Source: Candidatus Aminicenantes bacterium UBA647
GTDB taxonomy: Bacteria > Acidobacteriota > Aminicenantia > UBA2199
Assembly: GCA_002299555.1 (NCBI GenBank)
Contig: DBOL01000053.1
Coordinates: 1-48,213 of the forward strand
Direction of reading: 5' to 3'
DNA: 48,213 nucleotides
The notes beneath the pieces were generated by a model that was given only the letters and a program-made list of their open reading frames with translations, did no database searches and was not told where the DNA came from. This document shows, piece after piece, positions 17,032 through 25,616 of the stretch. Both the position numbers and the translations under genes were made by a program. The stretch's first letter is position 1. Every line of letters starts with the position of its first letter.

Positions 17032-18189
17032 ATGATTAAAGATAAAGAAGAATATATTTTCCAGGCAACAAGCAGATATTTTGCTCAGACTCAAAGAGGT
17101 GTGAGTGAAATAGCCGCTGAAGAACTTAAGGAGCTTGGAGCAGATCAATGCAAACCTGCTTACAATGGTGTTTATTTCTCTGCTGATGATGAAGTGCTAT
17201 ACAAGCTGAACTATATGATTAAGACAGTAAGCAGGATCTTAGCGCCACTTGTCAGTTTCACGGTCCATAACGAAAAAGAACTATACAAGAAGTGTTTTAA
17301 CATTGATTGGGAAAGTTTTATGTCGGCGGAAAAAACCTTTGCTATTTCATCATCAGTTTCGAACAGCAAGATCACACATTCACGTTTTGCAGCACTCCGG
17401 GTGAAGGATGCAATTGCCGATCGTTTCCGTGAAAAATTCAATACAAGGCCCAATGTAGATACAGATGAACCGGATATTCCGATCAACCTTAATATAAGAA
17501 ATAACTTCTGTACTATCAGTTATGATACTTCAGGAAAATCCCTCCACAAAAGAGGTTACAGAATTAATGCTGTTTCTGCTCCATTACACGAAACTCTTGC
17601 AGCGGCAATACTCAGGATCTCTGAATGGGATGGGTCGGTACCACTTTACGATCCATTGTCCGGATCCGGCACCATCCTGAGTGAAGCTTTTTTAAGATAC
17701 GGCAACAGGCCTTCATCTGTTAAAGAGAGGACCTTTGGATTTTTCAATATGCCCGGATTTAAAAAGAACTTATGGCAGGAAGTTAAAAAAAAATGTGACA
17801 ATGAAATTAGAGAGATTGAAGAAGGACTTATATCCGGCAGTGATATAGATAAGATCAATGTGAAGGCAGCTCGTCAGAACATGAATGAGATCAGAGGTGG
17901 AGAAATTGTCAATATCATTAAAAAGGATTTTCGTGAGATCGAATCAATTGAAAATTCAATGATAATCTCCAATCTTCCTTATGGGCAAAGGCTGGGAAAT
18001 GAAGAAGAGGCCGGAAAGCTTTATAAGGAGTTCGGTGATTTTTTAAAACATAATTGCAAGGGATCAAAAGCATTCCTTCTATGTGGTAGCACAGAGCTTG
18101 TAAAAAAGATCGGTTTACGAACTTCGAGGAAGATTCAATTGTTTAATGGGCCTATCGAAACACGCCTTATAGAACTTGATCTATATTAA
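17032..18189 (+). CDS. THUMP-domain class I RNA methyltransferase (RlmL/YpsC-like)
   Basis: 385 residues. The N-terminal 165 residues match the THUMP and ferredoxin-like RNA-binding region (ATSRYFAQTQRGVSEIAAEEL, then the TYxTSGKSLHKRGYR-type stretch). The C-terminal half is a Rossmann methyltransferase with DPLSGSGTILSEA as the SAM motif and SNLPYGQRLG as the NPPY-type catalytic motif for N2-methylation of guanine. This is the architecture of the 23S rRNA G2445 methyltransferase (RlmL N-terminal half, YpsC). The start codon abuts the pth stop with no spacer. rRNA target inferred from family. Confidence 0.9.
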   Translation: MIKDKEEYIFQATSRYFAQTQRGVSEIAAEELKELGADQCKPAYNGVYFSADDEVLYKLNYMIKTVSRILAPLVSFTVHNEKELYKKCFNIDWESFMSAEKTFAISSSVSNSKITHSRFAALRVKDAIADRFREKFNTRPNVDTDEPDIPINLNIRNNFCTISYDTSGKSLHKRGYRINAVSAPLHETLAAAILRISEWDGSVPLYDPLSGSGTILSEAFLRYGNRPSSVKERTFGFFNMPGFKKNLWQEVKKKCDNEIREIEEGLISGSDIDKINVKAARQNMNEIRGGEIVNIIKKDFREIESIENSMIISNLPYGQRLGNEEEAGKLYKEFGDFLKHNCKGSKAFLLCGSTELVKKIGLRTSRKIQLFNGPIETRLIELDLY

Positions 18190-18254
18190 GTAACTATTCC
18201 AAATAATGTAGATATTCTATTACCGATATGATATAAATATCCTCTGGAGGAATT

Positions 18255-18668
18255 ATGAAAAAATTTACTTTAATTGTGATCATGATGGTGATCATGCTGG
18301 TTTTGGCAGGGTGCGGGAAAAAATCTGGACCGGAAGCTGTTATTGCAGACTTTCTTGATACATTTGACGGATATATCGAAGATATGGATAAGAGTGAGAA
18401 TGTAGATGACGCAATTTCAGCTATAGAAAAATTTGCAAAAAAGATGGAAGTACTAAAACCTCAAATGGAAGAGATGGAAAAGAAGTATCCTAATCTCAAA
18501 AACTCTTTTAAAGGTAGTGGTGATCTTCCGGATGAACTCAAACAATTTGAAGGAAGGATAAAAGGAATGGGTCCAAAAGTTGCTTCGCTCATGGGCAAGA
18601 TGATGCAGTATATGAGTGATCCGAAATTTCAGGAAGCTTCCAAAAAGCTTCAGGAAGCTATGCAATAA
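18255..18668 (+). CDS. small helical lipoprotein, function unknown
   Basis: 137 residues. A 19-residue hydrophobic signal ends in the lipobox LAGC (Cys20), so the mature protein should be lipid-anchored. The remainder is predicted almost entirely helical and charged, with Met/Lys/Glu-rich segments (EKFAKKMEVLKPQMEEMEKKYPNL) like a short coiled coil. The ribosome site GGAGGAATT is strong. It is followed by an intrinsic terminator. No enzyme motif is visible. Confidence 0.85.
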   Translation: MKKFTLIVIMMVIMLVLAGCGKKSGPEAVIADFLDTFDGYIEDMDKSENVDDAISAIEKFAKKMEVLKPQMEEMEKKYPNLKNSFKGSGDLPDELKQFEGRIKGMGPKVASLMGKMMQYMSDPKFQEASKKLQEAMQ

Positions 18669-18696
18669 GCTTTCGTACCATACAAAAAACCAAAAT

Positions 18697-18728
18697 AAAA
18701 GGGGATGGTTTCCATCCCTTTTTTTTTA
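18697..18728. terminator. bidirectional intrinsic terminator
   Basis: Stem GGGATGG/CCATCCC with a three-base loop (18702-18718), flanked by an A-run and a long T-run. It terminates the lipoprotein gene on the plus strand and, from the other side, the export operon that ends at 18726. Confidence 0.85.
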
Positions 18729-19475
18729 CTTCAGTAGTGCTCTTTCAGAAAACATATCCTCAGGGATAGCAATATTAAATTCTATCTTCTCAACAATTAT
18801 TCTCGTTGAGGAATTTTTCCTTAATTTATCTTCCATTATCATTTCTACAGGATAATATCTATTCTTAAATAGTTTTATTTCGATCACTTTTGATACCTTA
18901 ACAAGTTTTCCACTTTTTGAATACAACTCTTCTTTGACACCAACAAATCTTTTGATGTCCACCCAGATCTTCCTCTTAAAATATGTCTGCTTTTTTATTT
19001 TTGATGTAAGCATAAGAACATAGCACTCATTTTCATCCAACACTTCATTTTGAAACATTTCACCCGAATACTCTTCTCTCAACTCCTTTGAACGTTCAGT
19101 CATATCTTCATATGACATATCAGAACCCATCATACTCTGCCTTAACATATGTCCTGATAATCTTAAGATCCTTTCAGCAGAAGGATAATATATTTTTATA
19201 ATTTTTCCCTTCTTAAGCATTTTTGTTCCTCTGTCCCTCACAGGACTTAAAAACTCAATGAAGGATTTTGTGTTTCCTACCGAATAACTTTTAAATTTTT
19301 TTGTGATCTTCCTTTTTTTAATGGTTATGATCATCTTCATCTCCGCATATGCACTCTCAAATGTCATATTGGAGTCTATTTTACTCAGGATATCAAATGG
19401 ATCTATATCCTCAGCAGCAACTTTAGGAACCAGCAGTATAAATATTAAAACCAGTATGATTTTTATTTTTTTCAT
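18726..19475 (-). CDS. outer membrane lipoprotein-sorting protein, LolA-like
   Basis: 249 residues with an N-terminal signal peptide (MKKIKIILVLIFILLVPKVAA). The rest is the beta-rich fold of the LolA-like family (PF17131 type) with the hallmarks ...SFIEFLSPVRDRGTKMLKKGKIIKIYYPSAERI, a later KxxYFKRKIWVD stretch and YPVEMIMEDKLRKNSSTRI. Such periplasmic proteins occur next to FtsX-type transporters and are thought to carry a lipidated or hydrophobic substrate. A GTG 12 bases upstream is in frame, but AGTGAGG sits six bases before this ATG, which is preferred. Last gene of the five-gene operon. Confidence 0.85.
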   Translation of the reverse strand: MKKIKIILVLIFILLVPKVAAEDIDPFDILSKIDSNMTFESAYAEMKMIITIKKRKITKKFKSYSVGNTKSFIEFLSPVRDRGTKMLKKGKIIKIYYPSAERILRLSGHMLRQSMMGSDMSYEDMTERSKELREEYSGEMFQNEVLDENECYVLMLTSKIKKQTYFKRKIWVDIKRFVGVKEELYSKSGKLVKVSKVIEIKLFKNRYYPVEMIMEDKLRKNSSTRIIVEKIEFNIAIPEDMFSERALLK

Positions 19476-19488
19476 TTTCAACCTCACT

Positions 19489-20763
19489 TTACACTTTTAA
19501 TTTTGACCTGAATGCTTCAGCCGGAAGCATTTTTGATGATTTATAGGCTGGATACAACACAGCTAAAACAGATATGAATATTCCGAAGAAGAAGGAACTT
19601 ATTATGATCTCCAATGTAAGATCAGGATATATGATATTTCCGAAAAGAACGAGGGGCATATCAAATTTTTCCCACATATCCTTCCCGGCCATTTCAGCAA
19701 AGTTTATTCCGGTTTTCTCCAGCCAGGCGGAAAACCCTCCCCCCAACAGAACTCCAAAAACAGATCCTATAGTTCCAATGAACAGAGCTTCTGTAACTAT
19801 CATCGAGAAGACTTCTCTGCTCTTTAGTCCTAATGCTTTTAAAACCCCGATCTCCTGATACCTCTCCATTACAATCATCAGCATCGTATTGAGGATCACT
19901 ATTGCAACTATCAGAAGAATGATCCCAAGGATCTTTTGCCAGACCTGTTTGACCATTGGCATCAGTTCACCAATGATCTCATCATCTTCCCAAGGGACGG
20001 CAACAATTGATTCACCGTAGATACCTTCACTAAGGATACTTTTTATACCTGATGTAAATTCAGCTGCTTTGTCCTGATCATCCAGATAGATCAATATCTC
20101 ATGTGAAGAATCCTGACAATCCAGTATCTCTCTGCCAAATTTCAAAGGGACAAAAATCATATGTTTATCTATGTAAGTGTACCCGGTGTTAAAGATTCCG
20201 GAAACCCTGAAAGGTAACGCGTATGTGGAATAATTAATATCTGTAGTAACCAGCAGAAGTTCATCATTTACCATCACTCCCAACTTCTCAGCGAATATTC
20301 TCCCTATCATGACCTCTTTTTCTCCACCATTGAAATATTTTCCTGAGATCAACATGTCATCAATCCCCATATGCATTTTTATAATCCCCGGATCAGCACC
20401 AACAACCAGACCAGGTTCATTTAATTCATCTTTACTTATAAGAGCATTGAACTTAACCATCTGACTTACTAATTTGACACCATCTATCTTCCGTATCCGA
20501 TCAGTAAGATCCTCTGATTTCAGTACCAGCTCCTCCTTCGGCATTATCCTCTCTAATCTCGAATATTCGGAGGTCATGATCTTCACATGCCCCGTCCTCA
20601 TCCTCTTTGCTACTTCCGTAGTTCCATTCATTATCCCTTGAATATAGCTTGATGCAAATACAAGCATCATTATTCCTACAGTTATAGCTAATATTGTAAA
20701 GAATGTTCTTTTTTTATTTCTTGAAATATTTTTCCATCCCAGTTTTAATATTATTGAAAACAT
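19489..20763 (-). CDS. ABC transporter permease, FtsX/MacB-LolE type (second)
   Basis: 424 residues. One N-terminal membrane helix (near residue 20), a periplasmic domain of roughly 230 residues, then three C-terminal helices carrying the FtsX core (LNTMLMIVMERYQEIGVLKALGLKSREVFSMI). The ending YPAYKSSKMLPAEAFRS is typical of LolC/E and MacB permeases. AGGAG, overlapping the stop of the preceding permease gene, lies seven bases before this ATG; an in-frame GTG two codons earlier is too close. It likely forms a heterodimer with the other permease. Confidence 0.93.
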   Translation of the reverse strand: MFSIILKLGWKNISRNKKRTFFTILAITVGIMMLVFASSYIQGIMNGTTEVAKRMRTGHVKIMTSEYSRLERIMPKEELVLKSEDLTDRIRKIDGVKLVSQMVKFNALISKDELNEPGLVVGADPGIIKMHMGIDDMLISGKYFNGGEKEVMIGRIFAEKLGVMVNDELLLVTTDINYSTYALPFRVSGIFNTGYTYIDKHMIFVPLKFGREILDCQDSSHEILIYLDDQDKAAEFTSGIKSILSEGIYGESIVAVPWEDDEIIGELMPMVKQVWQKILGIILLIVAIVILNTMLMIVMERYQEIGVLKALGLKSREVFSMIVTEALFIGTIGSVFGVLLGGGFSAWLEKTGINFAEMAGKDMWEKFDMPLVLFGNIIYPDLTLEIIISSFFFGIFISVLAVLYPAYKSSKMLPAEAFRSKLKV

Positions 20764-20773
20764 GATCACTCTC

Positions 20774-22042
20774 CTAAAAATGCCTCAAAGCTTCAACCGG
20801 ATCCAATTTGGCCGCCCTGTTAGCAGGATAATAAGTTGCCGCTACCGAGATAAAAGTACCAAGCAGAAATGTATAAAAGAGGGGTTCAAATGTCAAATCT
20901 GCATAAAAAGTATCTTTTACCGGGTAGAATGTAGCAACAATTTCTTCATATGTTTCTCCAAAAGATCTCAGTGATATACCATAAACTTCGAGATACCAGC
21001 TTCCCAGGCCACCCAGGATACAGCCCATAAGAGATCCAAGAATTCCAATAAAACCACCTTCAAAAAGGAAGACCATTTTTATCTCTAATTTTCTCATACC
21101 TAATGCCATCATCATTCCGATTTCCCGGGTTCTTTCAAATACGGCCATTAACATCGTATTTATGATCCCCATGGATGCAATAAAAAGCATTATCATGATC
21201 AGCATGGATGTGTTTTTGGTCTTCATCTTACTGATCGCGAGAAAATCACCGGCAAGTTGATCCCAGGAGTAAACCTCATAATCAAGATCTGAATTGTTTA
21301 TTATATTTTGAATGATTTTTTTAACCTCTTCTATCTTCTCTTTTTCATCTGTATTTAAACGAATTACAATTTCTGTTATATCTGGCCCCAGGCTCATTGC
21401 TTCCTGTGCAACTTCAATAGGGAGAAAAACAAATCCACTGTTCACATTCGGATTTGAAGTGTCAAAGATCCCTCTAATTTCAAAATCAACCGCATTCCAG
21501 GTGAACTGATTGTCAACTCTGGACGTGATCACTCTTGCAGTTATAATATCACCCACTCCAAGATTCAGATCCTCTGCAAAATCCTTCCCGATAAGGATCT
21601 GGTATTCGCCATCCTCTATCCACTGTCCTTCAATAAGTGATTCTTTAATATTAAATACCGAAGGGTCAAATTCAGGCTCAACACCAATACCTATGCAAGG
21701 GAATTCGTCACTCCCCTTTATGAGACTTCCCGGAAACATGATCCTCCTTTCAGCTCCGATCACAGGATCTAAACTCCGTATATTCACAACCAGGGCAGCA
21801 CATTCAGTAATAACCTTATCTGTGGGCAGCTCATCCTTTTCTTCAAAATATCCTTTTTTTAATACTTTAAGATGAGATGTCTGACTATCAATAATATTGG
21901 TAAGAGAATATTTATCTACTCCATTCATTAAAGTAATTCCTATTATCAGGAGTGCAAGTGGAAGTGAAACGGCGGAGAGAGTTATAAATGTCCTTTTCTT
22001 GAATCTGAAAATATTTCTTATACCAAGTTTTATAAAACTCAT
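20774..22042 (-). CDS. ABC transporter permease, FtsX/MacB-LolC type (first)
   Basis: 422 residues with the same layout as its neighbour: one N-terminal helix, a large periplasmic domain (residues about 45-275) and three C-terminal helices with NTMLMAVFERTREIGMMMALGMRKLEIKMVF. It ends YPANRAAKLDPVEALRHF, the FtsX family signature. GAGGGG precedes the ATG and overlaps the ATPase gene's end (gap two bases), so translation is coupled. The two permeases are clearly divergent, indicating an asymmetric transporter like LolCE. Confidence 0.93.
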   Translation of the reverse strand: MSFIKLGIRNIFRFKKRTFITLSAVSLPLALLIIGITLMNGVDKYSLTNIIDSQTSHLKVLKKGYFEEKDELPTDKVITECAALVVNIRSLDPVIGAERRIMFPGSLIKGSDEFPCIGIGVEPEFDPSVFNIKESLIEGQWIEDGEYQILIGKDFAEDLNLGVGDIITARVITSRVDNQFTWNAVDFEIRGIFDTSNPNVNSGFVFLPIEVAQEAMSLGPDITEIVIRLNTDEKEKIEEVKKIIQNIINNSDLDYEVYSWDQLAGDFLAISKMKTKNTSMLIMIMLFIASMGIINTMLMAVFERTREIGMMMALGMRKLEIKMVFLFEGGFIGILGSLMGCILGGLGSWYLEVYGISLRSFGETYEEIVATFYPVKDTFYADLTFEPLFYTFLLGTFISVAATYYPANRAAKLDPVEALRHF

Positions 22043-22044
22043 AA

Positions 22045-22734
22045 TTATCCCCTCTTCTTGTCAGACTCTACTTCACCATCCTTCAACATAATTAATCTTT
22101 TTGCATAATCCATTACCATCTCATCATGTGTAGAAAAAACAAAAGTTGCACTTAACTTCGTGTTCAGATCAAGCATCAGATCAAGCACATCTTTCCCGGA
22201 TTTCGAATCAAGATTAGCTGTAGGCTCATCTGCAAGTACTAATTCAGGCCCTTTTACAAGTGCTCTTGCTATGGAAACTCTTTGTTGTTGTCCACCACTC
22301 ATTTCGGAAGGTTTCCGCCCCTTCAGATCAAGCAAGTCCACTTCATCCAGTATTTTCTCTACCCTTCTTGTCCTTTCACCCTGCGTCATTCCTCCATTAA
22401 GAATAAGAGGAAACTCTACATTCTCAAATGCAGTTAATATGGGAATTAAATTAAAGGTTTGGAACACGAACCCTATTTTGTCTCTCCTTATTAACGCAAG
22501 GGAATTACTGGTTTTTTCATTTATATTTTCATTATCCAAATAATATTTACCTGAAGTAGCTTTATCCAGACAACCTAATATATTCAATATCGTAGTTTTA
22601 CCTGAACCGGATGGACCTGCGATCGATATAAATTCTCCTTTATCAATTGCAAACGAAACTGATCTCAGAGCAAAAGATTCAATATCCCCCGTATGATATA
22701 TCCTTGATATATTTTCAAACTGCAGTAATGACAT
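22045..22734 (-). CDS. ABC transporter ATP-binding protein (LolD/MacB type)
   Basis: 229 residues, normal for the family. It has Walker A GPSGSGKTT, Q-loop (FVFQTFNLIPILTAFENVEFPL), signature SGGQQQRVSIARAL, Walker B LVLADEPTANLDS with the catalytic Glu, and the switch His in STHD. The insertion pattern is that of mechanotransmission-type ATPases (LolD, MacB, FtsE), which do not pump through a membrane pore but drive periplasmic work. Ribosome site GGAGG precedes the ATG. It follows the barrel gene by 11 bases. Confidence 0.95.
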   Translation of the reverse strand: MSLLQFENISRIYHTGDIESFALRSVSFAIDKGEFISIAGPSGSGKTTILNILGCLDKATSGKYYLDNENINEKTSNSLALIRRDKIGFVFQTFNLIPILTAFENVEFPLILNGGMTQGERTRRVEKILDEVDLLDLKGRKPSEMSGGQQQRVSIARALVKGPELVLADEPTANLDSKSGKDVLDLMLDLNTKLSATFVFSTHDEMVMDYAKRLIMLKDGEVESDKKRG

Positions 22735-22745
22735 TATTGCCTCCG

Positions 22746-23873
22746 TTAAAAATTTATTTTAAGCCATAAAAAAAAGGCTCCGATACCCTGCTTATTTAAC
22801 TCTCCACCTGTTTTCCCCATTGGGATATATAACCCTGAGGTAATTAAAACATTATCAAAAATTTCATATGAAATTGCCGGATTGATCAGGAAACTTCCAT
22901 CCTCGAGATTCCCAACATAGCTGACTGAGAAAGAAGCAAAATCAGAAATCCCATACCTGAGCATAGAGAACAGATAATCCTTCCCAAGTGTAAATCTACT
23001 CCCGTTTGTTATCAGGTCATAATCATAATTATCGAAATCTGCCTCACCTCCACTATCATGCAGATACTCGCTCATCCAGTACAACCCACTTCCGAAAGGA
23101 AAAGTATAATCAACACCAATAACAACTTTGCTGTAAGTTTCCCGAAAAGTTGTAAAGGATCCGTACTCGATCCACCAACCGACAAGATTCTCCCCTCTGA
23201 GGTCAAGGCCGTAAACATTCCGGAAGATCTGATATCCATTAATATAAGTAAACCCGGCATCAACATTTAATATTGTCCACTTAAACCTTAAAGCCTTCCC
23301 GGATGTTTTTAGATCGTTATCAGGAAGGAAGACAACTATAACCGATTTGTCCTTTCCCAGAGGTGCATAAAGCTTAATTGCATTTACGCCGGGCTTTTCC
23401 TCTTTAGGCTCAAGAAAGTTAACACGATTAAAAATATCGAGAGGTGCCCAGAGGTAGGATACTCCCAAAGCAATTCTCTGCTTACCTACACTCAGATCAA
23501 AATACTTAAAGTACAGATCAGCGTATACCCTGTCAACATCAATTTTTTCAGCTGTGCCGATCTGCTCCTCAGGCAATTTATCATTAACACCTACAGGGGA
23601 CATCAGGGAACCATAAATGGAATAAAAATCAATCGCAAGATTTATTTTTACTTTATCCGATGGAATTGCTTTTAACTTTAATCTTAACCTGTTGTAGTCC
23701 CCGACAGATATTTTGTTATCACTCTGTTCACTCCCGAAATTATTAAAGATCAGAAAGAACCGGTTCTCATAATAACCCGAGAATTCTGTTACGGGCATAA
23801 GTTCTATTAGTAAAAAAAATATTAAAAAGGAGAATAATAATAGTTTCTTCAAATTATTTCCAGGATCCGGCAT
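22746..23873 (-). CDS. predicted outer-membrane beta-barrel protein of the export operon
   Basis: 375 residues. A hydrophobic signal segment (KKLLLFSFLIFFLLIELMPV) is followed by alternating amphipathic strands rich in Tyr, Phe and Gly, and the chain ends in a hydrophobic terminal residue (LKINF), as outer-membrane barrels do. No family motif is recognised with certainty; the DVDRVYADLYFKYFDLSVGKQRI region resembles porin-like proteins with a repeated barrel. The ATG at 23873 has GGTGA in front, while a TTG at 23852 would give a more usual signal peptide starting MKK. First gene of the operon with the ATPase and permeases, so it may be the outer-membrane exit or receptor of that transporter. 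Confidence 0.75.
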   Translation of the reverse strand: MPDPGNNLKKLLLFSFLIFFLLIELMPVTEFSGYYENRFFLIFNNFGSEQSDNKISVGDYNRLRLKLKAIPSDKVKINLAIDFYSIYGSLMSPVGVNDKLPEEQIGTAEKIDVDRVYADLYFKYFDLSVGKQRIALGVSYLWAPLDIFNRVNFLEPKEEKPGVNAIKLYAPLGKDKSVIVVFLPDNDLKTSGKALRFKWTILNVDAGFTYINGYQIFRNVYGLDLRGENLVGWWIEYGSFTTFRETYSKVVIGVDYTFPFGSGLYWMSEYLHDSGGEADFDNYDYDLITNGSRFTLGKDYLFSMLRYGISDFASFSVSYVGNLEDGSFLINPAISYEIFDNVLITSGLYIPMGKTGGELNKQGIGAFFLWLKINF

Positions 23874-23910
23874 CAATTTTCACCGGAAAGTTTAATAGTC
23901 AAACATTTAT

Positions 23911-23940
23911 ATTATACAGATTTCCTATTGCTTTAATCAA
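23911..23940 (-). promoter_or_regulatory. promoter of the export operon
   Basis: TTGATT (23935-23940) and TATAAT (23911-23916) on the minus strand with an 18-bp spacer, about 37 bases before the first ATG of the operon. Confidence 0.55.
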
Positions 23941-24000
23941 TATAAAAGAAACTATTTATAATTTATCAATGAAAAATGAGAACGATCTAGGGGCGCGTGT

Positions 24001-24033
24001 GAAAAAAAAAAGGGGCAGACAAAGCCTGCCCCT
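24001..24033 (-). terminator. intrinsic terminator of the PKD/barrel gene
   Basis: Perfect eight-base stem AGGGGCAG/CTGCCCCT with a seven-base loop (24011-24033), followed on the minus strand by about nine T residues. It lies 22 bases after the stop codon. Confidence 0.9.
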
Positions 24034-24055
24034 CTATGTTTATTACAAGTTTTAA

Positions 24056-25537
24056 CTAAAATATATAACGGAATCCAAAGAGGATCTCGTGATAATGTTC
24101 AAAAGTGTATCCCTCTTTGATAGGAGCTCTGAGCTCACCAAAGATAGATCCTTTTCCTGATGCAGTTTCAAGTATATCAAAACCAACATTTAATACTATA
24201 TCAAAGTCTGAGTTCCATTCATCAAGCATTACGCCATCACTAAGTGTAGCTTCTCTTACCTTTGAACTGAATCCAATACCGGCACCCACGAAGAACTTAT
24301 CGAAATGACCATTTACCAGAATGTTAGACAGGAAATGGTGTACGAAAGGTTCGCCTGAAAGTACAAAAGCTCCGCCGAGTGAAGCAATAAGGCTGAACTT
24401 TTGTGGAACGATAAAGTACTGAATACCAGCGCGTGCAAATGCAACTCCGGTATATGTTCCTTTTGCAACTCCGGGACCACCCTCTACCAGGAAGTAGAGA
24501 CGTTTTTCTATACGAAGATCAAATTCACAATTATTTGCTGAAACAGCACCGTGATCATCTGAAACTTTGAGTAAAATACCATACTCACCGGCTTTCTTAA
24601 ACTTTTTCTCCCAGATAAATGGAGCAGAGTCTATCACTTTCTTTTCAACTTCATCACCACTCTTCTTATCAAGAATTGTTATCTCTGCTTTAACGATCTT
24701 GCCATCTTTGTCTGTTGAACCGGATGCATCCATTGTGATAACTTTTCCTACCATGCCCTTTTCAGGAGTAACCTTAAGATCACAAACCGGAGGATAATTA
24801 ACTGTAACTTCTGCAGTACAATCTGAATTAGTGAATTCACCATCAACACCCTGAACTCTTACTGTCATTTTATATTTTCCAGGATTTTTCAGATCAGCTT
24901 TCCATACAGGATTGTCAGAAGTGATCTTCTTAGTCTCAATCTTTTTCCCTTCAAAATATACTGTAACTTCTGAAACAGGCGCGCACTTAGCACTGCTGAC
25001 ATCAATAGTCACAGGCTCACCCGGATTAACCATCGCGGGAGAAACAACAATGCCGCAAACAGGTTTACTGTCAGCAACATGAGCAAGAGTTATATTTCCG
25101 CAAGCTTTTGGAATTATAACCTTATAGTCCTTACAATCTTTTTGTACCGGAATACAGAATACCGGCAAAGCTGCTTTTCCAGCCCAAACCAGATTTGCTT
25201 TATCACGTACTTTTTTTCCTGAATAAAAAAGCATCCATTTAAGAGGTGTTCCAACGGGAACGTCCTTCTCGACTACTTTTCCATTTGCAACTGCATCCAT
25301 TATAGGCTGATAGAGAAAGTCAGCTCCTACTTTCTGCAGTCCCTGTTCAACACGGGCACTATACTTTTCCATAAGCATTTTTAATTGATCAACACTGTCA
25401 ATTTTCTGACCTCTTTTGAGTCCAAGTAAAGGGGCATTACCAACAGTTCTGATTTTAACAGTATCTGCAGCGATCATACTGAAAGTAAACAATATGATTA
25501 CAGAAAAAATTAAAATTGACTTAATTTTAAAGTTCAT
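24056..25537 (-). CDS. secreted protein with two PKD/Ig-like modules and a C-terminal outer-membrane beta-barrel
   Basis: 493 residues. Signal peptide (1-24), an N-terminal region of about 130 residues with a short Cys cluster (C128, C135, C146), then two Ig/PKD-like modules (about 158-248 and 249-345), each beginning PVC and ending with a further Cys (C161/C240 and C252/C337), so each is probably closed by a disulfide. The second has the DASGSTDKDGKI calcium-loop-like PKD signature. Residues 347-493 look like an eight-strand OmpA-like barrel ending FRYIF. It is probably a surface or periplasm-facing outer-membrane protein; function unknown. GGAGGAG ribosome site, own promoter and terminator: a monocistronic gene. 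Confidence 0.8.
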   Translation of the reverse strand: MNFKIKSILIFSVIILFTFSMIAADTVKIRTVGNAPLLGLKRGQKIDSVDQLKMLMEKYSARVEQGLQKVGADFLYQPIMDAVANGKVVEKDVPVGTPLKWMLFYSGKKVRDKANLVWAGKAALPVFCIPVQKDCKDYKVIIPKACGNITLAHVADSKPVCGIVVSPAMVNPGEPVTIDVSSAKCAPVSEVTVYFEGKKIETKKITSDNPVWKADLKNPGKYKMTVRVQGVDGEFTNSDCTAEVTVNYPPVCDLKVTPEKGMVGKVITMDASGSTDKDGKIVKAEITILDKKSGDEVEKKVIDSAPFIWEKKFKKAGEYGILLKVSDDHGAVSANNCEFDLRIEKRLYFLVEGGPGVAKGTYTGVAFARAGIQYFIVPQKFSLIASLGGAFVLSGEPFVHHFLSNILVNGHFDKFFVGAGIGFSSKVREATLSDGVMLDEWNSDFDIVLNVGFDILETASGKGSIFGELRAPIKEGYTFEHYHEILFGFRYIF

Positions 25538-25578
25538 TACTCCTCCTGATTAGATAAATCCTATTATTTTGTACTAAA

Positions 25579-25606
25579 ATTATAGCATTTAAAAAATTTT
25601 ATACAA
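25579..25606 (-). promoter_or_regulatory. promoter of the PKD/barrel gene
   Basis: TTGTAT (25601-25606) and TATAAT (25579-25584) on the minus strand, 16-bp spacer. It starts only ten bases after the end of the upstream ABC gene, and no terminator is seen between them. Confidence 0.6.
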
Positions 25607-25616
25607 CAAAAAAAAA

